From Gnetum montanum (lineage: Eukaryota > Streptophyta > Gnetopsida > Gnetales > Gnetaceae), in assembly GCA_015680685.1 (NCBI GenBank), contig MNCI01025115.1, positions 3,337 through 67,336 on the forward strand: a stretch of 64,000 nt of DNA. Direction: 5' to 3'. The notes under the pieces are model-generated. The model did no database searches and was not told where the DNA came from. It was given only the letters and a program-made list of their open reading frames with translations. Below are positions 1 to 11,128 of this stretch, one piece after another. The position numbers were made by a program, and so were the translations under genes. Numbering within the stretch: the first letter of the stretch is position 1; every line of letters begins with the position of its first letter.

Positions 1-219
1 AAAGTTGGCTGAATCTCTTAAAGTAAGTCATTTGTATTTCACACACACGCAATCGTTACATTGCACACAACCGCACGCCGCAACAGCACACACACATACT
101 CACATTAACTACTGAGTTATTTGGAGGTATCTGGGCCTTGGTGTTGCCAGAGACCAGCAGGCACCTAAATCCTGTTCGAGGACACTCGTTGGCGGTCGCG
201 TCCCAAACGGTCGCCAACA
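1..219. other. Flank outside the left inverted arm
   Basis: No gene seen. The stretch is CA-rich near 41-105 and more GC-rich than what follows (around 130-215). It does not match the sequence outside the right arm (38121 onward), so the two arms stop being alike at about 220. It could be part of the LTR whose end lies near 718, but I cannot show that. Confidence 0.4.
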
Positions 220-220
220 A

Positions 221-718
221 TTACGACTCCCAACATGGCTCTTCCCTGTGGCCCAAAACCCCCACATATCTTACCTCCTTGTACCATCAACATTGTAGAT
301 CTAGTGAAGGGATTAGTAAAGTGTTACAGTATTGGAAGTTGTGGAGCATCTAGATTCTAAAGTTGACTATGGCATCTAAGGCTACCAACTTCAATAAACT
401 TACAACCCCATTAAAGTGCATCTTTTGCATCCCCTGTGCTAGTTGTGCACATCCTAAACTCTTCTTTATTTCCAATATTTTATTGCAATAAAGTTTAAAG
501 TTTTATTTTTGTGCAAATCAATATAATTTTGTGTTATTATGTGCATACATTTTGAACTAGATCTACATCACATTTTATTTTTATTACCCCTTTTACGCTT
601 TCTAAGTCCCTGGGTGATTAGCAAGACCATCTAGGGTACCTCAGATCTTGTTTTTGGAGGTCCTTGGGATCTAGGGTTAAGGTTTTGAACAAAAAAATTC
701 TCCATTTGCTACAATTTT
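221..718 (+). mobile_element. Probable 3' part of the 5' LTR of gypsy element D
   Basis: This AT-rich stretch has no coding signal and ends just before a primer-site-like sequence at 722. Its last ~120 bases (about 600-718) resemble 10980-11128, which has the same order of words: a TGATTAG/TGATTGAGCAGACC block, an AGGGT(A/G)CCT block, a GATC(T/C)AGGGTTAA block and a final TTGCTACAA. That pairing suggests two old, diverged LTR ends of one element. In the right arm the equivalent LTR runs outward to a TATA box at 38291-38302, about 680 bases from its end, close to the 665 bases seen for the partner LTR. Inference; the LTR start is not in view. Confidence 0.4.
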
Positions 719-721
719 CTG

Positions 722-740
722 GTGCTAGAAGGAGGGCCTC
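722..740 (+). other. Primer-binding-site-like sequence of element D
   Basis: The 19 bases begin TGGTGCTAGAAGGAGGG, start with the TGG expected to pair with a tRNA CCA end, and lie a few bases after the proposed LTR end. The right-arm copy (37601-37619, minus) has TAG instead of TGG. I cannot name the tRNA. Position and the TGG start are seen; the role is inference. Confidence 0.4.
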
Positions 741-936
741 TATCCAAGTTCTACATCCTATCCCTATTTCCATTGTGACAACATTGTTTTCAACTCTAAG
801 ATCTTAAATTGACATCAAAACTTTTTAAAATTTTCACAACTTTGTTTTTTCTTATAGAAAAATCAATGCTGCCATCCATTTTCCTGCCACCAAAATTCAA
901 TGTGGAAGTTGTAGTGATTTGGGCTTTGAGAAAATC

Positions 937-2118
937 TAAGGATTTAGAACTTAGAATGAGGAAGGAAAAAGTTCCCCAAATCAAAATTAAACAACCACAA
1001 AAATCAACTCAATTTTACATGGTTTCCCAACTTGGGTGCATCCACACTCAAAGGGTAGAATCCTTGCACACATTTGAAATTTGTTTCTTTGAAATGTGGT
1101 TTGAAGGACACCACAACCTTTACAAGATTTGAGCTCTACTACATTAAGTTTTTTTGTTGTGAAATCTCTCAATGTTGCAAGGTCCCAACAAGCTCAAAAT
1201 GTGGTTTGACTAATAGCACACTCTATACAAGCTCTAAGCTCCACTCTAGAGTGTTTCGGCACCACAAAGCAACTCAATCCTACAAGGTTCCAACAAGCTT
1301 TAGAATTTTGTTTTAAGGATTTTACAACCTTTACAAATTGAGCTCCACTTTGAAGTATTTTGACATTGCACAAACACAATCCCATAGGATCCTGACAAGC
1401 TCAATGATGATGCCTTCTTGTAAGAAGCACATTAAGCTTGCAAGGCTACAAGAGAGAAACAAAATCATAAGGACATAATGTAACTTTAATTATAAGTCCT
1501 TGTACTTTGAAGCATAATTGTACAATCAATCAAGAAAATGATTTTACTAATGAAGTACACAAGTACAATATACAATGATTGCTTTGCTAGTAATAATTCA
1601 TGCACAACACTTATACAATACTGAAGAAATTAAAGTCTTCTTATAGCCTTGGAGTTTCTAAAATCACCTTAGAATTCATGCAATGACTATCTAATAGCTA
1701 GTGTAGACGTCTCCTTCAAGATTGAGACATCTCTCTGAAATTGACTTTAATTTTGGGGAGAAGTCTCCTTGGAAAGTGGGACGTCTCTATGAAGATGTCT
1801 TCTTTTGAAAGGATATGTCTCCTATATTTAGGAGACATCTTTTCTAAATGGACTTCACTTCATCCAAAATGTCTTCTACTTCTTGGAGACATCTTCTCAT
1901 CTTTTGAACTTTGGTTCTTGAGGCTTCCTCTTGATCACTAGACTAGCTTGCAGTCTTCATAATCATTCATGCTCCCCTAGGTCCTTGTAGACTCCAGATT
2001 GACATTTCTTTGTAGATGTCAATTCTTGAGCTCTTATTCATGCCTTTTAAAATCATCACATTCCACAACACACTATGTTCTCATTTCCTTAAGGTTTTGA
2101 CATACAAAAAGGTCAACA
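937..2118 (-). repeat. 3' LTR of element E, left copy
   Basis: 1182 bases. On the minus strand it starts TGTTGACC, right after the polypurine tract. It is about 85% like 5623-6714 by eye. It carries three tandem units of about 104 bases near its downstream end, against two in the 5' LTR, which accounts for most of the 91-base length difference. Many AGATGTC/GACATCT words lie in the upstream half. Confidence 0.85.
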
Positions 2119-2132
2119 ATCTCCTCCTCTTT
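2119..2132 (-). other. Polypurine tract of element E, left copy
   Basis: On the minus strand this reads AAAGAGGAGGAGAT directly before the LTR start TGTTGACC; the right copy reads AAAAAGGGGGAGAT. A purine run here is where second-strand DNA synthesis starts in LTR elements. Confidence 0.75.
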
Positions 2133-4666
2133 GGTGATGTCCAAAATTTAAGAAAATGGGTTCATAGTTCCCAGAATTCATCAAGTCATATATTTTCAAT
2201 ATTGGTTATAACACTAGTTTATTAGGCACTATATTCCATAAGTCACATCCTTTAAGTCATTTAATCATCCAAGTCATTTAACATTCACACATAACATTAT
2301 ATTCCATAAATCACAATCACCATACTTATGTTACATCATAATCACTATAAACATATATATATATATATATATAAACACATGAGGACTTGAGTACTCTAAG
2401 AATATACATATAAACATATGGTCGGGGAAGAATAATCAATTAAAAGTACATATTGCTTAGCATTAATTGCATAGGGCTAATGATGACAAACTAATTAAAA
2501 ACTACCCCTTATATCTCCACAAAGGTAGAATTAATGAGCCATAAATAATCCAAACATAATTAAGCCAAGCCTTATAATTAAAGTTTAGGGGAAATGAAAA
2601 CCAAGAGGCTAAAGTCTAAAGTTTGAGCATTTAGAATCTTGTAACCTATCCTTTGAACCAATAATCCCATTAGTTACAAATAAACCAATATCTCATGATT
2701 TCATAATCACCCAATATTCCACACCTTTGAAACTTCAACAACAAAACAAGGCATAACAATAAAGGAGTAAATACATGCTTATCTAACTTCAAGAATTAGA
2801 TCAAAGACTCACAAGAAAGGTGAAAGCAACCCAACTTATCATGCTAAATATCTCGAAAATAATCAAATAGATTCTTAACAAGATGTCCATACAACAATTT
2901 TATATATATTCATGTCAAATTTAATTACCAGCAATAATAAATACATCATAAGGTAAAATATCCAATAGATATCTTGACCAAAATTTAACTTATTCTTTTA
3001 CCTTGGATACTTTACCATACTTTTAAATGAATTATTACTCAATTGGAGTGTGAAGTCTTGCTGCTTGTGTGTCTTTTGCTAAAAGTCTCAAAAGACTCCC
3101 CCTACACTGATGGCCTATAGGATGATAATGGTGATGAGGTACAGGCTCCCCCTGCATATGTGTAGATATCCTTCTCATTCTAATGCTCCCTTTGGACCTT
3201 TTTGAATCAACTTGTAATCATCATGGTTATTTTATCATCAAAGTACTACCCTTGCAAAGAAACATTAAGATCCAGTGTGGAGACTAATGTCTCTTATTAA
3301 TTGTGCTCCATGATTATTCCTCTTGAAATGTTCCTTGGAAGATTCATGAATTTCATCAAAGGTACCAATTAAAATTCTTAATACATAAAAAATCTTTCAA
3401 AAGAAATTGACCTTTGTGACTTCACAAAGAAGTACAATGCCATATCACAAGTCATATAATGAAAGTTCAACATGAAGCTTTTGGCCCATGAATTTCATGC
3501 AAGGGTTTTAGGCTACTTGAAACCAATACATTAAGAATCCAAAATATGATTTTTAATGAATAATTTAAAAATGTCACATCATGCTCATATGTTCATAAAA
3601 GATATCATAATCAAATATTCTAACACTACCCCACTAATACCAAAAATCTCCTTCTACATAAGTGCTTATCTTAACATTTTCAGAACTTGGAGCTAATTTT
3701 CTAGTCTTTAAAAAAATGTAAACATCCATTAAAACAAATTAGTCTTTCTTGATAATTCAAATGTATATAAAAAGTAAAGCATTTAAGAATTGACACAATT
3801 TTTAGCAAGCAAGGGAATAAAAACTTACAATAGCTTACCTTACTTGCAATTGAGATATAAAAGACTAATGAAGTTCTAGATAAGGTTCTCTATCATAGAG
3901 TACCTCCATACCCTTTAAATTTCTTTCATAAGCCCTTTTGTATGATTGCCAAGCTTGTTCATGTTCTTGATAATGAAAGAACTTTTTATTACCTTTTATA
4001 TCATCCATATTTTTAAGAAATTTTCAAATTTTCCATTCATTATCATTTCCAGTTGCTACTTCCCACAAAATATCCTTACTAGGAACTTTTTGGCAAGACC
4101 AAGCATCAATGCTATTTTGATCAACATGGAGATAATTAGAGTTTTATCTACTTCCAAAATTTCATAGACAAATAAACTATTCACTTCATGAATAATGTTG
4201 TCAAACTTGATTATGCTTGAACTAGAGATTGTACCCTCCTGTGAGACTTTTTCATTCTTAGGCTATTTTACATGAACATTTTCTTCTTGAAAACCTATGC
4301 TTTCTTCATTTAAAGGATTTAGTTGTTGAATCTTAGCCTTTATGTCTAAGATTTCTTCTTTTAATTTGCTGTGAATTTCATAAAATTTTCTATTCTTGTA
4401 TTTCTTTACCTTCGTAAGAAAATAATGTAGAATGAGAATTTCTTCTCATAATTCACTATATACCTTTCTTCATACTTACCACTTGATTCATTAGTAACAT
4501 GCAGTGAATTTTTATTTGTAAGTGTTATGAATATAAGCTAAGAATCATTTGTAGAGCCATCTACTTCTTCTTCACTTTTCTCAGCATCATCCTAGATAGA
4601 GTAGAAGTTGGTATTTTTCATTTCCATATCAGTCCTCTCTTTTTGTTGCAACATGCCATTGCTGGG
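2133..4666 (-). other. Noncoding interior of element E, left copy
   Basis: About 2.5 kb between the zinc knuckle and the polypurine tract. Readings on both strands are short and broken, and I recognise no pol domain. Near 4140-4600 the minus strand has Lys/Glu-rich pieces that may be the tail of gag. A TA microsatellite lies at about 2352-2374 and differs in length and position in the right copy (near 35935-35990). Confidence 0.6.
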
Positions 4667-4708
4667 ACATTCAAAGGTCACATGGACTCTTTCTACACAT
4701 ACCCAATA
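4667..4708 (-). pseudogene. Damaged gag zinc knuckle of element E, left copy
   Basis: Fourteen codons on the minus strand match the retroviral-type CX2CX4HX4C zinc knuckle, but the first cysteine is tyrosine here (TAT for TGT). In the right copy (33634-33675) all four ligands are present. The knuckle is in a different frame from the gag reading upstream, so a frameshift lies between them. The motif binds RNA in LTR-element gag proteins. Confidence 0.75.
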
Positions 4709-4827
4709 TTCTATTGAAAAAACATCAAAATTTGAATTTGGCCAATTCTTACCTTTGTCCTTACCTTTGAAGTTAAATTAATTAGGGCCTAATTGATTGA
4801 AACTTTTTCTTTTCTTGTAAGTAGCCG

Positions 4828-5568
4828 TTAGATTCTTCTTGAAAGAAGAGCTACTTCCTCTTCACTACTCACATCTTCATCAATAGGTTCCTTTTCCTTT
4901 GTGGATGATTTTAGGGCAATAGGATTTTCTTTTATTGCCATTTTACTTATGAGGTTCATTTTATAAGCAATAAGAGCACTTTGAACTTCTTTGAATTTTA
5001 AAATAGAAAAATCTCTAATTTCTTCCATGGCTATGACCTTTGGTTTAAATTCTAGTTGGAGTGTTCTAATCATTTTTATTATGACATCACTTTTAGGAAG
5101 ATCCTTACCAATACCTCTAATAGTCACAACAAGATCATTCATCCTAGAGAAATAATCTTTTATCTTCTCTTCTTCTCTCATTTTCAACTTACTGTACTCA
5201 CTTTGCAAAACTAAAAGTTTAGGTTGCTTAAATATTGATGTTTTCTCATATGTAGCTTCTAAAGTTTCCCAAATTTCTTTGGCTATTTTACATCTAGGTA
5301 CTCTATTAAATTCAGATTTATTCAATGCACAATACAAAATTTTTTTTGCTTTAGAATCAAACATGAACTTATCTTTTTCTTCTTATGTCCATTTTCTCTA
5401 GGGCTCGATGGCCTTTGTTATGTTATTGACTAGTGAAGTGTAGCCTTCAATTATGAACTCTCATACTTTAAACTCCATAGACTTAAAGAAGCTGTGAATT
5501 CTTACCTTTGAATAGGGAAAGTTAAACCCATCAAATATAGTTGGATTTATGTAAGATGTCCCTTCCAT
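4828..5568 (-). pseudogene. Copia-type gag (UBN2-like), left copy
   Basis: Read from an ATG at 5566-5568. The longest open stretch is 178 residues (4828-5364). It has the pattern of plant Copia gag of the UBN2 family: AKEIWETLEATYE, then LKMREEEKIKDYFSRMND, then a Leu/Ile-rich helical part ending in a charged tail (EKEPIDEDVSSEEE). Upstream, in the same frame, are stops where the pattern expects Trp or Gln: TGA after the EFKV-like part, TAG after an EP pair, and TAA. One Trp codon (TGG) survives here that is TAG in the right copy. Gag would form the particle that packages element RNA. The product is broken. Confidence 0.85.
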
Positions 5569-5602
5569 AGTTCACTCTTTGAATTGATGTTGAATGAAAA
5601 AG

Positions 5603-5620
5603 TACCAGGCTTCAATACCA
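5603..5620 (-). other. Primer-binding site of element E (tRNA-iMet type), left copy
   Basis: On the minus strand this reads TGGTATTGAAGCCTGGTA, two bases after the 5' LTR end. It is close to the TGGTATCAGAGC start of plant Copia primer sites that pair with initiator tRNA-Met. The right copy has TGGTATCGAAGCC. Confidence 0.8.
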
Positions 5621-5622
5621 CT

Positions 5623-6714
5623 TGAGGAATAAGAACTTAGAAGGAGGGATGAATAAGTTTCCCAAATGAAAATTAAATAGTCACAAAAATCACACTTAAT
5701 TTTATGTGGTTCCTTAATTGCATGTCCACAATTATAGGGTAGAATCCTTGCATGCCTCTAGACTTTTTTTATCTGAAATGTGGTTTGAAGGGCATCACAC
5801 ATTGCACAAGCTTTAAGCTATGCTTTGGAGTGTTTCTTTATAGTGAAACCGCTTAATCTTGCAAGGTCTTGACAAGCTTAGAATGTGATTTTTAGGATTC
5901 CAAAACCTTTACAAATTAAGCTATGATTTGGAGTATTTTGATGTTGCACAAACACTCAATCCCACAGGATATTAACAAGCTTAATGACAATGCTTTATTA
6001 CAAGAAGCACATAAATCCCATAGGGATACAAGATAGAAAAATAATCATAAGAGAATAACATAACTTAAATTACAGGTCCTTGTACTTTGAATCATAATTC
6101 TACAATCAATCAAGCAAATAATTTTACAAATGAAGCAAACAAGTACAATGTACAATGATTACTTTGATAGTGATAATTTATGCACAACACTTGCACAATA
6201 CCTAAGAAGGAATTGAAGTTTTCTTATAGTCTTAGAGGTTCTAAAGTCACCTAGGAATTCATGCGATGGTTATTTAATGACTAGTTTTAGATGTGTCCTT
6301 TGAGATTGGGACATCTCTCTAAAATTGGCTTTAATTGTAGGGAGAAGTCTCCTTGGAAAGTGAGACATCTATGTGGAGAAATCTCTATGGAGACATCTAT
6401 TTTTGGAAGACATCTTCTTTGAATGTACTCCACTTTGGTCAAGACATCTTCTACTTTTTGGAAATATATTCTCATCTTTTGAACTTTGGTTCTTGAGACT
6501 TCCTCTTATTGATTTTACTTCCTCTTATTCACTAGAGTATCTTGTAGTCTTCGTAATTTTTCATGCTCTCTTGAGTCCTTGTAGACTCCACATTGACATC
6601 TCTTTGTAGATGTCAATTCTTAAGCTCTCATTCATACCCTACAAAATCATCACATTCCAAAACACACTATGTTCTCCATTTTCCTTAAGGGTTTGACAGA
6701 CAAAAACGTCAACA
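5623..6714 (-). repeat. 5' LTR of element E, left copy
   Basis: 1092 bases. On the minus strand it begins near TGTTGACGTTTTTG and ends in CTCA beside the primer site. It carries two ~104-base tandem units near its downstream end and many AGATGTC-type words upstream. It is more different from its partner LTR (about 15%) than from the other arm's copy (a few percent). Confidence 0.85.
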
Positions 6715-7300
6715 AAATTTTCACAATAGTTGCTTGTAATTGTAAGGCCAATGTGGTTGTAGGTTGTACCTATCTTTGTGGATTCCAAAGGCCAATGTTG
6801 CCCCTCACAACCACCCAAAACCTTACCCCCTTTGCTATGAAAATTTCCCAACAAGATCAACATTTGTGTTCCATCCAAAACCTTATACCCCTTTGCTATG
6901 AAAATTTCATAGTAATATCAACATGGGTGTTCTACCAAAAATCCAACAAAATCTTTAAAATAACAAAAATTTTTAACGTAAAATTTTACCCCTTCTTCCC
7001 TCTCCATCTCTAGCATGGATATTGCTAACATGCCCAACATGATGGGGGTTTAACATAAACTTCTTGTATCTTTGTTAGTAAAAGTTATACCCCCTTGAAC
7101 TGCAACCTACACTGTATTTAACAGTTGTATTACATAATAGTTTGGTAGCCATACACCCTTTTGCATTTTAAAAATTCCATTTACTAGAATTTTTATTTCA
7201 TTAGTTAATAAACATTCTATTAGGCCAACTTTTAAATGTTATTACCATGTCATTTAGTCAATCAATTATTTTATCTTACAACTTCAATGACATAGGATCT
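6715..7300 (+). other. Noncoding leader of gypsy relic D
   Basis: No gene recognised. It resumes element D after insertion E. Two tandem 60-base units lie at 6816-6875 and 6876-6935, each starting CAAAACCTTA and containing TTTGCTATGAAAATTTC. The part near 7010-7100 has words such as GCCCAACATGATGGGGG that resemble the flank at 38650-38710. Confidence 0.5.
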
Positions 7301-8090
7301 AGCCAATAGGCCATAAGAGTTTATGACCCCAAGGACCCTGCTATAGCTAAATGTAGACAATCACTAAGGCTTAGGGGGTGAAGCCTAGAATTTTTGGTAA
7401 TAAAAAAAGACCAACCTTCAATGTCTGGGGCCTCTACATCGACTATTGTGAGGCCAAAATTTTAATAAAAAGACTAGTCAAAGTATACTAGGATATCATT
7501 AAGGGCATTAGAACTTCTTGATCAACTATTAAATAGTGGAAGAATACACAATAAGCAAATGACAGAAAATGCCCATAAGAGATATGAGAGACTATGTGAG
7601 ATAGCCAAAGATCCCACTTGTGTAACCAAAGATGACCCTTCAATGCTTAGATACTATAAAGTTGACCATTTCTATTACTGCCATTAGCTAGTAGGTCATG
7701 ATACTAACTTTTGCCAAGTGCTAAAATATGACTTGCAAGAGATGATAGACAAGGGTGAACTGGTGCTTGACATCTCCAACCTAGTTAAGCCTTAGAACTA
7801 GTCGATGCATATTTGTAAGGACCCATTGAATGCCAACAAAAACCCAAATACCATAGTAGCATTCAGTGTCAGTAATGATCCAAGGCTTGCAAGGGAACCA
7901 TTTGTGATTTGGGTACCTCGTTGCAACGAAAGTGGACCTTCAACTTTCATTAGTTCAAGGACCCCTTTTGTTGTAAGGATACCATCACCAATGCCACTCA
8001 AGGAGACTTTTGTGATCAAATTACCTCCTCCTATTTCAACCAAGTCCACCCATACAAGTAAAGAACATCCCCCATGGTAGCTAATGCAAT
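7300..8090 (+). pseudogene. Ty3/gypsy gag C-terminal region (element D), left copy
   Basis: Broken plus-strand reading. At about 7670-7790 it gives a YYCH..GHDTNFCQVLKYDL pattern followed by EMIDKGEL, the C..H..GHDT..C..LK motif that closes gag in many plant gypsy elements. Downstream, 7805-8080 is open for 91 residues, rich in Pro, Ser and Thr, like the linker between gag and protease. Stops and shifts break the frame. The mirror copy is at 30265-31050. The family call rests on the GHDT motif and the protease downstream. Confidence 0.65.
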
Positions 8091-8528
8091 GGCTTCTTCT
8101 TCTTAATCAACCAATGACAACAAGAAGTTCCCAAGCACAAAACATAAGAAGCTTGCACAAAAGCATAGAAATAAAGATAATAAGTAAGCCAAGGCATGGA
8201 AGGAAGTGGGCTTGATAAATCTCACTAACATCTCATCCATTCCCATGACCTCTACTACCCAAGATTTTCAACTAGTAAACCATAGGAGGAACCCAAGCCC
8301 CAAGGTAAGGGAAGAGAGGCTAAGCCACAACAACCAAAATGTCAAGTTCACATTTTGGGGCACATGGAGGAAGTTAGGAGCAATAGGAGTGAAAAGGCTA
8401 GACCAATAACAAATACATCCTCAATGTGATGGAATAATTCAAATATTCACTAAAGCATAAAAACACAATCCTTAGCTTGTATGACCTTATCATGACTTCC
8501 ATTACACATCGCGAGGACACTAGTTAAG

Positions 8529-9000
8529 ATGTTGACCTTTATTCTCATTAGTGATGACATCCCTACTAGTGAAGAATCCATACATGTAGTGATGGTACCA
8601 TCTTTACCTAGGAAAGAAACAAAGTCAACATCACTAGTGTTTTGTGATAGCGAAATTAAAACCAATCCCCAAAGTAGCGAGGTGACCAAGGCTCCTCTCT
8701 TTATTATAATAAGGGTAGGACAATATAAAGTACATAGAGTGCATGTAGATGATGGGGTGGTAATGAATGTAATATCCTATACCATTGTTGAGCATTTAGG
8801 CCTAATAGAACACATACAGCACACTTCAACATTAGCTCTTAGATCCTTCAATGGATTGAGGGTTGCTATCAAGGGATCTATCTCTTTAGACTTTGTGGCA
8901 ATGGAATAATTCCCCACAATGACAAGCTTCTTAGTGGTGGAGGAAACACCAAGATTCAAGCTTATCCTAGGGAGGCCTTGGCTAGCTCAGTGAGAAGCTA
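8529..9000 (+). pseudogene. Retropepsin-like protease region of gypsy element D, left copy
   Basis: One frame from 8529 reads through a single TAA (8907-8909) to about 9000. It shows APLFIIIRVG, then HRVHVDDG with catalytic-type D-D-G at 8748-8756, then NVISYTIVEHLG, then LILGRPWL at 8961-8984. This is the order of the aspartic protease in plant Ty3/gypsy polyproteins, which cuts the polyprotein into working parts. The right-arm copy has DDL instead of DDG, so its active-site glycine is gone. No reverse transcriptase follows: the sequence goes straight to LTR-like DNA, so pol was lost. Confidence 0.72.
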
Positions 9001-9569
9001 TGTCCTCATCCATTCAGCAAGAAAGTCACTTGCCTTACAAGGGAGGTTAAATTATCATTCATGGAGATAGTGTGGTTAACCTATCATTCGACAATGTAGA
9101 CATTGAGTAGGGGTCTAAAGTGGAGTTTTAGGAAGAAACTCCTAGCCACAAAGTCAAGAAGCCCAATGGAGCAAAAGAGGTCAAAACCAATGATGATGGA
9201 CCTAGGAACACACTATGGGGAGAGCTCCCTTTAACATTGTTAGTGAAGGGAATGTAGAATACAAGTGAAACACCATAAAATTTCAAAACCCTCTTACTTC
9301 ACCAGGGTCTTGGAGTATACACAAAGAATTCCACAAGTGCAGCCTCATGATAGCTTGGTAGAAAAATGTAGGTACTAAGGTTAGGTTGTTCAGTTCGGCA
9401 AGGTTTTTATCTCTAGAGCTGATAGGCCCGATGGACTCTCCGGCCTACCCACCTGAACAATTCACCCAGTTGACAGTCTACTTAGAAACTATGCAAGGAG
9501 TTGTCGACAGTGCTCATGATGGACAAAATAGTTCAGCAAGTTTTCTAGTGAAGAAGTTTGCTACACTAG

Positions 9570-10250
9570 GCTATGCTATGTAGCGTAGCAGGCCTTGGAA
9601 GGTAGTTGTTCCAATGATCAAGTGCAAACTGTTACAGAACAAGGTGCTACGCTACGTAGTGTAGCACAATGTAGCAAAGGAAAATCAAAAAAGCCCAGCT
9701 TACTGAGTGATTTCGATGAAGAAATTGCACTCAGTAAGCACTCTGGCCTCCAAAACCAATTGCCTTGTTCGGCTTCAAGTCCTTTGGAAAAGTTTCTTAC
9801 TAGAAAATGATGGATTGAACAAAAATTAGGATATGCTGGCTACTACGCTGTGCTATGCTACATAGCGTAGCACAGCGTAGCAACAATACAAAAGAAGTAG
9901 AAATGTTTCAAATGCAAGGTTAGCGAGCCCAAAGGCTTTCCTTCACAAGCGACAAAAGTTGTAGTTGGCATGATCAAGCTTCAAACAAACGTTCTCAACT
10001 TCAACACAAGTCATAGATGAAATCAGCTACTATGCTATGCTATGCTACGTAGTGTAGCATAGCATAGAAACTATGCAAACCAAATGAAATGTTCTGAAGC
10101 TTAACTTGACGTGCGCCAAGGCTTCCAGCAAATGTTGCTGATTCCAACACAAGTTTTCTGTTCAAATTGGTGGCTACGTTGTGCTATACTACATAGCGTA
10201 GCAAGCAGCTATGTTATGCCAATGTGCTATGCTATATAGCATAGAGCAAC
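9570..10250. repeat. Cluster of GCTACGTAGC-type palindromes, left
   Basis: Six near-perfect palindromes of about 20-38 bases, each with a core like CTACGTAG or CTATGTAG and arms of repeated GCTA(C/T): 9570-9589, 9644-9667, 9844-9879, 10030-10067, 10171-10205 (imperfect) and 10225-10248. Most have only one or two C/T mismatches between arms. Spacing is 70-200 bases. They contain CpG in a region otherwise poor in it. Five have mirror copies in the right arm; the last lies beyond the duplicated part. Confidence 0.9.
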
Positions 10251-10458
10251 ATAGTAGGTAGCTACGCTACTTCAGTGTGCTTCATTTCTACTTGCATTGT
10301 TGGCACACTAGATCCCAGCATGTGTAGTTTTGACATCATGGTTGTAGCGTAGCAAGTTCACGACTGGCATTGCATATCTATGTAGTATGGGCATGTCAGC
10401 ATCTTGTGGGGTCCAGGACACATGGCATCCAGGCCTCATTTCTCGCTTGCCCCTAGCC

Positions 10459-10467
10459 CTATAAATA
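10459..10467 (+). promoter_or_regulatory. TATA box in LTR-like sequence
   Basis: CTATAAATA lies in a GC-richer setting (CCCCTAGCCCTATAAATACC), about 210 bases after the last palindrome. It suits an LTR promoter whose upstream part is the palindrome cluster. Confidence 0.5.
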
Positions 10468-10489
10468 CCCCGATGAGCAATTCTCAAAG

Positions 10490-10705
10490 GGTTGGCAATT
10501 TTGGGTTGGCATTTTTGCGTTGGCTTTTTTGCATTGGCATTTTACACATTGGCTTTTCTGCAGTCAGCTTTTTGACTCAAAGAATTGACATTTTTGCATT
10601 AACAAGAGTGGTTCGCTTGTTGGAATTTTGCACTAGTTGGCTCTTCTAGTTGGCATTTCTCATCCAAAGAGTTGGCATCTTTGCATAGTTGGCTCTTAAG
10701 TTTGC
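10490..10705 (+). repeat. TTGGCATTTTTGC short tandem repeats
   Basis: About ten imperfect units of 17-25 bases around TTGGCATTTTTGC and GTTGGCTTTT, just downstream of the TATA box, so probably in the 5' transcribed part of the LTR. The 81-residue open stretch across it is repeat translation, not a gene. Confidence 0.65.
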
Positions 10706-11128
10706 ACTCAAAGGCGTAGTTGAGGCATTATGAGTGTTCAAGTCATTCTTGAACTCTATGTGTGCCTCTGGCATTGTATTAATTGTTATACATTTTCAAA
10801 AAAGGCAAAGAATTGAACTCGCGACTTTGCGACAGTGCATTTTCTTACCCTAGTTTATTCTGTTATCTCTTCATTGTTATCACTGTTCGGCATTATTTTC
10901 TTCATTCTTGCATTTATTGATTATCAATTTTACCTCATGTATTTCACATTTAAAACAATGTTCATGTAAGGTTAAGTTACACTGATTAAGTCCATGTCTG
11001 ATTGAGCAGACCGTTCAGGGTGCCTTGCTTCCGTGTTATCCAGCAAACCCTTGCATGGATCCAGGGTTAAACTGTTCACCCGGTAACCTCTCAGTGTTTC
11101 CAGCCATTGATGTTTTCGATTGCTACAA

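Larger units (their letters stand above)
937..6714 (-). mobile_element. Copia-type gag-only LTR retrotransposon E, left copy
   Basis: A 5.78-kb element read on the minus strand: 5' LTR 5623-6714, primer site 5603-5620, gag 4828-5568, zinc knuckle 4667-4708, long noncoding stretch, polypurine tract 2119-2132 and 3' LTR 937-2118. No reverse transcriptase, integrase or RNase H reading was found in the ~3.5-kb interior, so it would have relied on enzymes from another element. The flanks carry ATTT-type bases on both sides, consistent with a decayed target duplication. It sits inside gypsy relic D, with D sequence at 740-936 and from 6715 on. Its mirror copy is 31630-37402. Confidence 0.88.
220..10195 (+). 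repeat. Left arm of ~10-kb inverted duplication
   Basis: The reverse complement of this arm lies at 28192-38120. A base at x pairs with a base near 38340 minus x, with small drift from indels: 937-2118 with 36221-37402, 4828-5568 with 32775-33515, 8529-8909 with 29436-29816. By eye the arms are about 97-98% alike in the coding relics. The outer limit is where the bases before the shared run at 220-260 stop matching. The inner limit is inside a GCTACG-type palindrome near 10171-10195. The arm holds gypsy relic D with element E inserted in it. Confidence 0.93.
9367..11128 (+). mobile_element. Probable 3' LTR of gypsy element D
   Basis: Starts near TGTAGGTACTAAGG, just after a purine-rich AGAAAAA run, and ends near GATTGCTACAACA. 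Inside are six short palindromes (9570-10250), a TATA box at 10459-10467, a run of TTGGCATTTTTGC repeats, and an end like that of the proposed 5' LTR at 600-718. The TATA-to-end distance (about 665 bases) is close to that of the right-arm LTR (about 680). The exact ends are not proven. The inverted arm stops inside it at 10195. Confidence 0.42.

Noticed and set aside
3946-4167. Plus-strand open reading in E with a mirror at 34167-34388
   Set aside because: It is antisense to the E interior and has no recognisable domain; the mirror is due to the arms.
6669-7013. Open reading of 114 residues present in both arms as a possible conserved gene
   Set aside because: It crosses the LTR edge of E and a pair of 60-base tandem units; its presence in both arms follows from the duplication, not from selection.
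8450-8689. Minus-strand reading opposite the D protease
   Set aside because: It is the shadow of the protease frame at 8529-8909; the protease has the DDG and LGRPWL stations, the shadow has none.
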